Assembly (NCBI GenBank): GCA_030639985.1
Contig: DAOWKG010000324.1
Span: forward strand, 1-13,656
DNA: 13,656 bases
Origin: Desulfuromonadaceae bacterium
GTDB lineage: Bacteria; Desulfobacterota; Desulfuromonadia; Desulfuromonadales; Geopsychrobacteraceae
Direction of reading: 5' to 3'
The notes under the pieces were generated by a model. The model had not been told where the DNA came from. It saw nothing but the letters and a program-made list of their open reading frames with translations, and ran no database searches. Position 1 is the stretch's first letter; every line of letters begins with the position of its first letter. A program made the position numbers and the translations under genes. Shown here in pieces: positions 1 through 5,876 of the stretch.

Positions 1-2355
1 ATAAAGGATCATATTGCCGATCCTGAAGTGATCGCTGCCCGGCAAAAAGTTGGCTTGGGTACGGAACTGACCGATGTTGAGCTGGAAACTCTGGCACAAA
101 CCTGGAGTGAGCATTGTAAGCATAAAATTTTCTCGGCCAAAATTGAATACGAAGATGAGCATGGCAATCTTCAGGTGATCGATTCTCTGTTCAAAACCTA
201 TATAGTTGGTGCCACCGCCAAAGTTCGTGAAGATCTGGGTGCTGACGATTACTGTCTATCGGTATTTAAAGATAATGCCGGGGTTATCGAATTCAATGAC
301 GATTGGAGCGTAGTTTTCAAGGTTGAAACCCATAACTCACCGAGTGCACTCGACCCTTACGGTGGTGCCTTGACTGGTATTGTCGGCGTTAACCGTGATG
401 GTATGGGTACCGGCATGGGAGCTCGACTGATATTTAATACCGATGTCTTTTGTTTTGCTTCACCGTTTTACGAAAAAGAGTTGCCACCTCGATTGTTACA
501 TCCCCGGCGGATTTTTGATGGGGTTATCGAAGGGGTAGAACACGGCGGTAACAAGAGTGGTATTCCAACCATCAATGGTTCGATTGTCTTTGATGATCGC
601 TTTGCCGGTAAACCGCTGGTCTATTGCGGGACATCTTCGTTGATGCCACGCCTTCTTAACGGTCAGCAATGCCACGATAAAAAGGTACTGGTTGGTGATC
701 GTATTGTCATGACTGGTGGCCGGATCGGTAAAGATGGCATCCATGGTGCGACTTTCTCTTCGGAAGAGTTGCATGAGGGGTCACCGGTTACCGCAGTGCA
801 GATTGGTGATCCGATTACGCAGCGGAAAATGTTCGACTTTTTGATTATTGCCCGCGATCGTGGTCTGTATAATTCTATTACCGATAATGGTGCCGGCGGT
901 CTTTCGTCATCAGTTGGTGAGATGGCTGAGGATACTGGTGGTTTGGAGTTGCACCTTGATCGTGCGCCACTAAAATATCCAGGGCTGCAGCCGTGGGAAA
1001 TCCTTATTTCTGAAGCGCAGGAGCGGATGACTCTGGCGGTACCAGCAGATAAGCTCGATGCTTTTATCGCTCTGGCAACCGATATGGATGTTGAGGCTAC
1101 TGATCTTGGTACCTTTACCGATTCGGGCTATTTTCATTGCCTCTATGAAGGTAAAACGGTTTCCTATTTGAGTATGGAATTCGTCCACGAAGGGGTACCG
1201 CAAATGGTTATCCCGGCAAAGTGGCAGCCTCGTGATTTGTCGGAACCAGATTTTAGCCAGCCAGAAAATCTGGCGACTGAGTTGCAGCAATTGTTATCAC
1301 GATTAAATATTTGCTCCAAAGAAGCGGTCGTGCGTCGTTATGACCATGAGGTTCAGGCTGGTACGGTAATTAAGCCACTTACAGGCGTTACCAACGATGG
1401 CCCTTCGGATGCAGCTGTTTTCCGGCCATTACTCGATTCATTTGAAGGGGTAGTTGTCTCTCACGGTATCTGTCCCAGTTACAGCGATATTGATACCTAT
1501 CACATGATGGCGTGTGCCATCGATGAAGGATTGCGTAATTATGTCGCAGTCGGTGGTGATATTGATCATGTCGCCGGTTTGGACAATTTCTGCTGGTGTG
1601 ATCCGGTCGAAAGTGAAAAAACTCCCGATGGTAGATATAAGGCCGCCCAGTTGGTACGGGCAAACCGGGCATTGTACGATTATTGTGTCGCTTATGGGGT
1701 GCCGCTGATTTCTGGTAAAGATTCGATGAAAAATGATTATCAGATCGGTGGTAATAAAATATCGATTCCACCCACAGTACTATTTTCGGTAATTGGCAAG
1801 ATTAATGATGCCCGGAAAGCGGTGTCGATGGATGTGAAACAACCCGGTGACATAATTTATCTCCTTGGGGTTACTGCCGATGAACTGGGTGGCTCTGAAT
1901 ATTACGCCCAACACGATGAACTTGGTAGCCAGGTTCCTCAAGTTGATGCGGTAACGGCGCTAAAACGTTATCGCAGCGTAAATCAGGCCCAGAATCAGGG
2001 TTTGATCGCTTCTTGCCATGACCTTTCCGACGGTGGTCTCGGGGTGGCTTTGGCGGAATCGGCATTTGCCGGTGGTTACGGAATGCAGGTTGAGCTCTCT
2101 TATCTTGATGCTGCTCGGGAGATTCGTGAAGATAAACTCCTCTTCTCTGAATCGCAGAGTCGCTTACTGGTAACGGTATCACCTGCGAATAAAGCTGCTT
2201 TTGAAAAAATATTTGAGCAGCAGAGTTGTAACCGTATCGGGCAGGTAGTTGAACAACAAGACTTGGTAGTAAACGGTTTGCGCGGACAGAATTTAATTGA
2301 TGTCTCGCTGGCTGATTTAAAACAGGCGTGGCAAGCGCCGTTACGGGAGATGTGA
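1..2355 (+). CDS. purL: Phosphoribosylformylglycinamidine synthase, PurL subunit (5' truncated by window edge)
   Basis: This is FGAM synthase, which converts FGAR, ATP and glutamine-derived ammonia to FGAM in cytosolic purine synthesis. The reading frame is open from base 1, so the true start lies outside the window. The GTG at 28 is internal, because the conserved sequence continues to its left. About 784 residues are visible, already longer than the roughly 740-residue PurL of Bacillus, so this is probably the long form (about 990 residues) found in deltaproteobacteria and Chlorobi. Visible family motifs are SEHC-KHK (nt 106-126), KVETHN (nt 319-336), GNKSGIPT (nt 547-570), NGAGGLSSS (nt 889-915), SGKDSMKND (nt 1711-1737) and CHDLSDGGLGVALAESAF (nt 2014-2067), i.e. 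two ATP-grasp-like AIRS/PurM repeats. No glutaminase domain is attached; purQ follows 2 bp later and supplies it. The usual ETHNH motif reads ETHNS here. Family assignment is certain. Confidence 0.97.
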   Translation: MKDHIADPEVIAARQKVGLGTELTDVELETLAQTWSEHCKHKIFSAKIEYEDEHGNLQVIDSLFKTYIVGATAKVREDLGADDYCLSVFKDNAGVIEFNDDWSVVFKVETHNSPSALDPYGGALTGIVGVNRDGMGTGMGARLIFNTDVFCFASPFYEKELPPRLLHPRRIFDGVIEGVEHGGNKSGIPTINGSIVFDDRFAGKPLVYCGTSSLMPRLLNGQQCHDKKVLVGDRIVMTGGRIGKDGIHGATFSSEELHEGSPVTAVQIGDPITQRKMFDFLIIARDRGLYNSITDNGAGGLSSSVGEMAEDTGGLELHLDRAPLKYPGLQPWEILISEAQERMTLAVPADKLDAFIALATDMDVEATDLGTFTDSGYFHCLYEGKTVSYLSMEFVHEGVPQMVIPAKWQPRDLSEPDFSQPENLATELQQLLSRLNICSKEAVVRRYDHEVQAGTVIKPLTGVTNDGPSDAAVFRPLLDSFEGVVVSHGICPSYSDIDTYHMMACAIDEGLRNYVAVGGDIDHVAGLDNFCWCDPVESEKTPDGRYKAAQLVRANRALYDYCVAYGVPLISGKDSMKNDYQIGGNKISIPPTVLFSVIGKINDARKAVSMDVKQPGDIIYLLGVTADELGGSEYYAQHDELGSQVPQVDAVTALKRYRSVNQAQNQGLIASCHDLSDGGLGVALAESAFAGGYGMQVELSYLDAAREIREDKLLFSESQSRLLVTVSPANKAAFEKIFEQQSCNRIGQVVEQQDLVVNGLRGQNLIDVSLADLKQAWQAPLREM

Positions 2356-2357
2356 TT

Positions 2358-3176
2358 ATGGCTAAAACAGTCAAGGCGATTGTTATTGCCGGTAATGGCA
2401 CCAACTGCGAACGTGAGGTTGCGCATGCCTGTAAATTGGCCGGTGCTGAAACCGATATTGTCCATATAGCAGAACTGCTTGCTGGCCGAATCAATTTGAG
2501 TGATTACCATTTTCTCAATCTTGCCGGTGGATTTCTCGATGGCGATGACCTTGGTAGTGCCAAAGCCGGGGCAAATCGTTTGCTCCATGCCCAGATTGCC
2601 GGGACAAGTAGCACCGTTGCTGAACAACTGCAGCAGTTTATCGCTGACGGTAAATTGGTTATGGGTGTTTGTAACGGTTTTCAGTTACTAGTAAAGATGG
2701 GCTTACTGCCCGCGATTGATGGTAACTATCAGCAAAATTGCACTTTAACCAATAACCAGCGGGGCCGGTTTGAAAATCGCTGGAGCTGGCTCAAGGTAGA
2801 CCAAGATTCACCGTGTGTTTATACCCGTGGCTTGAGTGGTCTCTATTTGCCGATCCGCCATGGTGAAGGACGCTTTGTCGCCGATAGTCCCGAAACCCTA
2901 CAGCGGTTAGAAGAACTGCACTTAACCGTATTGAAATATGCCGACTGTGATCTCCATCCAACGATGGAATTTCCTGACAATCCTAATGGTAGTCAGAATG
3001 CTATTGCCGGAATATGTGACCCCACCGGGCGTTTGTTCGGGCTTATGCCCCATCCAGAAGCATTTACTCATCGCACCCATCACCCCCGCTGGACCAGAGA
3101 GACTCTGGCAGAAGAGGGTGCTGGTTTGCTTTTATATCGCAACGCTGTGCGTTTTATTCAGCAGGAACTAATCTAA
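2358..3176 (+). CDS. purQ: Phosphoribosylformylglycinamidine synthase, glutaminase subunit PurQ
   Basis: This is the class I glutamine amidotransferase subunit that hydrolyses glutamine and passes ammonia to PurL. The protein has 272 residues from the ATG at 2358, which lies 2 bp after the purL stop with a GGGAG (2345-2349) upstream; an in-frame ATG at 2328 inside purL has no such support. The catalytic triad is visible: nucleophile Cys105 in GVCNGFQ, and His232 and Glu234 in MPHPEAF near the C-terminus. The N-terminal AIVIAGNGTNCERE and LAGGFLDGDDL segments are typical of the family. At about 270 residues it is longer than the roughly 227-residue Bacillus PurQ, as expected for partners of long PurL. 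The gene sits between purL and purF in one operon. Confidence 0.96.
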   Translation: MAKTVKAIVIAGNGTNCEREVAHACKLAGAETDIVHIAELLAGRINLSDYHFLNLAGGFLDGDDLGSAKAGANRLLHAQIAGTSSTVAEQLQQFIADGKLVMGVCNGFQLLVKMGLLPAIDGNYQQNCTLTNNQRGRFENRWSWLKVDQDSPCVYTRGLSGLYLPIRHGEGRFVADSPETLQRLEELHLTVLKYADCDLHPTMEFPDNPNGSQNAIAGICDPTGRLFGLMPHPEAFTHRTHHPRWTRETLAEEGAGLLLYRNAVRFIQQELI

Positions 3177-3191
3177 GGAGCCGCTGCGCCT

Positions 3192-4601
3192 ATGTTTGAT
3201 AAACTCCATGAAGAATGTGGTGTATTTGGAATTTACGGTCACCCCGAAGCCGCCAATCTTACCTATCTCGGTCTCTATGCCCTGCAACATCGAGGTCAGG
3301 AAAGTTGCGGTATCGTAGCCTCTGACGGCACCAGGTTAAACTCCCATTTAGGGATGGGTCTGGTAGCTGATGTTTTTAAGCATGATGATGTTTTTGATAA
3401 ACTGCCGGGACGCTCAGCAATTGGACATGTCCGCTATTCGACCGCCGGTGGCAATGATATAAAAAACTGTCAGCCCATTATGGTTAATTATTCTCGTGGC
3501 AGTATTGCCGTTGCCCATAATGGTAACCTGGTTAATGCCACCGAAGTACGCAATAACCTCGAAAAAACCGGTTCAATCTTTTCCACCACAGCCGATACCG
3601 AGACCATTATCCATCTGATTGCCAGAGCGCAGTCAGATTCTTTGGTGGAGCGGGTATGTGAGTCGTTGCGGCAGGTACAGGGGGCTTATAGCCTTGCTTT
3701 TATAACCGAAACCAGAATGATTGCGGTACGTGATCCGAGTGGTTTTCGCCCTTTGAGTTTGGGCAAAGTTGATGGCGCTTTTGTCGTTTCCTCGGAATCG
3801 TGTGCTTTTGACTTGATCGAAGGGGAATACTTGCGTGAGATCGAACCGGGTGAAATGATCGTGGTCGATAAAAAAGGGATAAAATCATATTTTCCCTTTA
3901 AGCAGGAAGTAGCTCATACCCCCTGTATCTTTGAATATATCTATTTTGCCCGTCCCGACAGCCGCATTTTCAATCGGATGGTTTATCCGGTACGCAAGGA
4001 ATTTGGACGAGAATTGGCGCGTAAATATCCGGTCGAAGCTGATCTGGTTATTGCAGTCCCCGATTCAGGCGTGCCAGCAGCAATGGGTTATGCCGAAGAA
4101 TCTGGATTGCCGTTTGAATTGGGGCTGATCCGTAACCATTATGTTGGTCGTACGTTTATTGAACCCCAGCAAGCAATCCGCCACTTTGGCGTTAAGCTTA
4201 AACTTAACCCAGTACGTGATATTCTAGAAGGAAAGCGGGTGGTTGTAGTTGACGACTCGATTGTGCGTGGTACAACATCCCGAAAAATTGTGAAAATGAT
4301 TCGGAACGCCGGTGCTAAAGAGGTGCATGTGCGTATTTCTAGTCCACCAACCAGTTATCCGTGTTTTTACGGTATTGATACCCCTTCTCGTCAGGAGTTA
4401 ATCTCTGCATCACATACCCTTGAAGAAATTACCCGGTACATTACTGCCGATACCCTTTGTTACTTAGATCTCAATGGTCTTCACGCTGCTTTAAAACAGT
4501 CTGGAGATCATAAGATTGATTTCTGTGATGCCTGTTTCAGTGGTAAGTACCCGATAAAGTTCCCCCGCTTAAAAGATAGTAATCAGTTGGGGTTATTTTG
4601 A
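3192..4601 (+). CDS. purF: Amidophosphoribosyltransferase (PurF), iron-sulfur type
   Basis: PurF catalyses the committed step of purine synthesis: PRPP plus glutamine gives phosphoribosylamine. It has 469 residues. An N-terminal Ntn-hydrolase glutaminase domain begins after a short propeptide of 8 residues, so the likely nucleophile after self-processing is Cys9 in EECGVFGIYG. The C-terminal phosphoribosyltransferase domain has the PRPP loop VVVVDDSIVRGTT at residues 350-362. Cys245 (TPCIFEYIYFARPDS), Cys391 (YPCFYG), Cys445 and Cys448 (FCDACF) match the four ligands of the 4Fe-4S cluster in the Bacillus-type enzyme, so this is the cluster-containing, oxygen-sensitive class. The start is set by GGAG at 3177-3180, 11 nt before the ATG and overlapping the purQ stop, which suggests coupled translation. 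Purine nucleotides are known feedback inhibitors of this family. Confidence 0.97.
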   Translation: MFDKLHEECGVFGIYGHPEAANLTYLGLYALQHRGQESCGIVASDGTRLNSHLGMGLVADVFKHDDVFDKLPGRSAIGHVRYSTAGGNDIKNCQPIMVNYSRGSIAVAHNGNLVNATEVRNNLEKTGSIFSTTADTETIIHLIARAQSDSLVERVCESLRQVQGAYSLAFITETRMIAVRDPSGFRPLSLGKVDGAFVVSSESCAFDLIEGEYLREIEPGEMIVVDKKGIKSYFPFKQEVAHTPCIFEYIYFARPDSRIFNRMVYPVRKEFGRELARKYPVEADLVIAVPDSGVPAAMGYAEESGLPFELGLIRNHYVGRTFIEPQQAIRHFGVKLKLNPVRDILEGKRVVVVDDSIVRGTTSRKIVKMIRNAGAKEVHVRISSPPTSYPCFYGIDTPSRQELISASHTLEEITRYITADTLCYLDLNGLHAALKQSGDHKIDFCDACFSGKYPIKFPRLKDSNQLGLF

Positions 4602-4655
4602 TATAAAACAATATGTTAGATGTCTACTATTAATGTTATTTCAAGGAGCTGAGCA

Positions 4656-5207
4656 ATGAGTGTAAAAGCAGATTTAAAAGCAATTATATGTGAATTGTCC
4701 TATGAAGAGCGTGAAGTTACACTGGCATCAGGGCGCAAAAGTAATTTCTATTTTGATGGCAAGCAGACGACTCTACATGCTACTGGTGGTTTACTGGTTG
4801 GTAAAGCATTCTGGGATGAAGTTAAAAAGTTTGGTGGTCAGATTGATGGCGTCGGCGGTTTAACCCTTGGGGCTGACCCCATTGCGACAGCGACATCTAT
4901 TGCTGCTGAATTAGATGGGACAAGCGTCCATGCATTTATCATCCGTAAAGAACCAAAAGGGCACGGTACCGGACAGTGGCTTGAAGGTAGAAAAAATCTG
5001 CCACCGGGTTCTCGAGTCGTAATTGTTGAAGATGTCACTACTACCGGCGGTTCATCAATGAAAGCGGTTGAGCGGGCGCAGGAAGAGGGGCTTGAGGTTG
5101 CTGGAATAGTTACCTTGGTAGACCGTGAAGAAGGGGCTCGTGAAGCTATTGAAGGTGCCGGGCAGGTTTTACGTACGGTGTTTACAAAATCGGAATTGGT
5201 AGGCTGA
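4656..5207 (+). CDS. pyrE: Orotate phosphoribosyltransferase
   Basis: PyrE makes OMP from orotate and PRPP in pyrimidine synthesis. The 183-residue length is typical of short bacterial PyrE. The catalytic loop is seen as IRKEPKGHGTG (residues 96-106), and the PRPP-binding motif as VVIVEDVTTTGGS (residues 121-133). The substrate-facing N-terminal part LASGRKSNFYFDGKQ (23-37) and the GGLTLGADP segment (67-75) also fit the family. A clear AAGGAG at 4643-4648 lies 7 nt before the ATG. It follows purF by 54 bp with no terminator-like hairpin between them, so it is probably the last gene of the purLQF operon. That would place two PRPP-consuming enzymes of purine and pyrimidine synthesis in one transcript. 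The gene ends where the REP-like inverted repeats begin. Confidence 0.95.
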   Translation: MSVKADLKAIICELSYEEREVTLASGRKSNFYFDGKQTTLHATGGLLVGKAFWDEVKKFGGQIDGVGGLTLGADPIATATSIAAELDGTSVHAFIIRKEPKGHGTGQWLEGRKNLPPGSRVVIVEDVTTTGGSSMKAVERAQEEGLEVAGIVTLVDREEGAREAIEGAGQVLRTVFTKSELVG

Positions 5208-5218
5208 TAAATGTTTTG

Positions 5219-5245
5219 GGGGACATGTGTTTGTGGCGTGTCCCC
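5219..5245 (+). other. Imperfect hairpin just after pyrE
   Basis: GGGGACATG (5219-5227) pairs with CGTGTCCCC (5237-5245), giving 9 bp with one G-U pair and a 9-nt loop. No T-run follows on the + strand, so it is not a classical intrinsic terminator. It could protect the 3' end of the purLQF-pyrE transcript, be an old REP-like unit, or be chance. Confidence 0.35.
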
Positions 5246-5253
5246 GGCATGTT

Positions 5254-5279
5254 AAAAAGGGCAGATATGGAATCTGCCC
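5254..5279 (-). terminator. Intrinsic terminator for the nadB operon, formed by the left REP-like unit
   Basis: Read on the - strand, the left unit is an 8-bp perfect stem (5279-5272 with 5266-5259) with a 5-nt loop, followed at once by five T (5258-5254). It lies about 90 bp after the stop of the last gene of the leftward nadB operon. Confidence 0.55.
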
Positions 5280-5330
5280 CTACGGTTGTGAATATATTAT
5301 TGTAGGGGCGGAATCTATTTCCGCCCTTTT
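5255..5330. repeat. Inverted pair of REP-like palindromic units (BIME-like)
   Basis: Two related units of about 30 bp face each other across a 15-nt AT-rich spacer. The left unit holds GGGCAGAT (5259-5266), a 5-nt loop and ATCTGCCC (5272-5279), followed by CTACGG. The right unit begins TGTAG, then GGGCGGAA (5306-5313), a 5-nt loop and TTCCGCCC (5319-5326). Read on opposite strands, the two units match at most positions, including the GCCCCTAC edge, and the flanks AAAAGGGC (5255-5262) and GCCCTTTT (5323-5330) are perfect inverted repeats. This layout is typical of dispersed extragenic palindromes that transposase-like RAYT proteins are thought to spread. Other copies in the genome cannot be seen from here. 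Confidence 0.7.
5306..5330 (+). terminator. Intrinsic terminator for the purLQF-pyrE operon, formed by the right REP-like unit
   Basis: Read on the + strand, GGGCGGAA and TTCCGCCC form an 8-bp perfect stem with a 5-nt loop, followed by four T (5327-5330). It lies about 100 bp after the pyrE stop. Together with the left unit it would stop transcription from both sides of this convergent junction. Confidence 0.5.
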
Positions 5331-5369
5331 CAAATGTCCGCCCATATCCAATTCATACCGCCCCCTGAC

Positions 5370-5579
5370 TCAATCCTCATCCGGTATCTTATAAATATCA
5401 AGCACCCCGGGGATTTGTAATAAGGTTGTCGGGGCAATATTACTGGTATCTCCGACCACACCGATAATAATACGATCAGCTCCGGTGGATTGGTGAAAAT
5501 CGCAGTCATGTTCGACCAAAAACTGTTTCACTTGTTCCAGATTGGCTTCGGTCGCATTTCTTTTCATAATCACCAGCAT
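5370..5579 (-). CDS. Standalone DAHP-synthase ferredoxin-like (FXD) regulatory-type domain protein
   Basis: This is a small protein of 69 residues starting MLVIMKRNATEANLEQ and ending KIPDED. Its pattern is a hydrophobic strand with MK, then AT/STEE-like helix start, a central H-STG-DR, an IIGVVGD strand, and a closing PGV stretch. That pattern is what I know from the N-terminal ferredoxin-like domain of type I-beta DAHP synthases such as the Thermotoga enzyme, where the domain gates feedback control of aromatic amino acid synthesis. Here no catalytic barrel follows; the ORF stops at 5370 and the convergent pyrE operon lies beyond. I chose the ATG at 5577-5579, only 1 nt after the chorismate mutase stop with AGAGAG upstream. 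An earlier ATG at 5628-5630 would add 17 residues lying inside the mutase gene. Inference: it may bind an aromatic amino acid, or regulate the mutase or a separate DAHP synthase in trans. The family call is good; the function is unproven. Confidence 0.72.
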   Translation of the reverse strand: MLVIMKRNATEANLEQVKQFLVEHDCDFHQSTGADRIIIGVVGDTSNIAPTTLLQIPGVLDIYKIPDED

Positions 5580-5580
5580 T

Positions 5581-5856
5581 TCACATATCTCTCTTGGCGT
5601 GGGTTCGTTCCAGGCTGCGGCTTTCATCAATTACTCGTTCAAATAAGCGGATAATTGCGGAGTTATCTAATGGCCCGTGGTTAATCTTTTGCATCCGTTC
5701 AAAAATCAATTTTTCTCTACTCGGGTCGTATATCGGCAAACCTTGTTCTTTTTTCACTTCACCAATTTCAAGGGCCAAGGCCGCTCGTTGGTTGAATAAA
5801 TTTAGTAAATCGTCATCAAGTTGATTGATCTTTTTGCGGATCGTATTAATGTCCAA
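5581..5856 (-). CDS. aroQ: Chorismate mutase, monofunctional AroQ type
   Basis: It converts chorismate to prephenate on the way to phenylalanine and tyrosine. The protein has 91 residues, the size of a single all-helical AroQ domain, with no signal peptide and no fused prephenate dehydratase or dehydrogenase. Residues that line up with the Escherichia coli active site are Arg7, Arg24, Lys35, Asp44, Arg47 and Glu48 (in YDPSRE). Near the C-terminus, Glu83 in ESRSLE probably takes the place of E. coli Gln88. The start is a TTG at 5854-5856, read as Met, with GAGG at 5866-5869 giving a 9-nt spacing; no ATG or GTG lies between that site and the conserved IRKKINQLD. It begins 20 bp after nadB and ends 1 nt before the FXD-like gene, so the three are co-transcribed. 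Confidence 0.88.
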   Translation of the reverse strand: MDINTIRKKINQLDDDLLNLFNQRAALALEIGEVKKEQGLPIYDPSREKLIFERMQKINHGPLDNSAIIRLFERVIDESRSLERTHAKRDM

Positions 5857-5865
5857 TTTAAATAT

Positions 5866-5869
5866 CCTC
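5866..5869 (-). promoter_or_regulatory. Shine-Dalgarno deciding the TTG start of chorismate mutase
   Basis: On the - strand GAGG lies 9 nt before the TTG at 5856-5854 and just after the nadB stop. It supports the non-ATG start of the mutase. Confidence 0.6.
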
Positions 5870-5876
5870 GATAAAT

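Noticed and set aside
28..30. GTG at 28 as the start of purL
   Set aside because: The frame is open to base 1 and the sequence before it continues the PurL family; no Shine-Dalgarno precedes it. The gene is cut by the window edge.
1871..2494. 207-codon open frame on the - strand opposite purL/purQ
   Set aside because: It is antisense to two certain genes, has no recognisable domain, and its composition fits a shadow of the coding strand.
4598..4650. Promoter for pyrE between purF and pyrE (TTGATA at 4598)
   Set aside because: No -10-like hexamer lies 16-18 bp downstream, so operon read-through from purF is the simpler reading.
5580..5630. Earlier ATG for the FXD-like gene at 5630
   Set aside because: The 17 extra residues lie inside the chorismate mutase gene, and the domain similarity begins at MLVIMK; the start at 5579 fits the usual stop-start junction.
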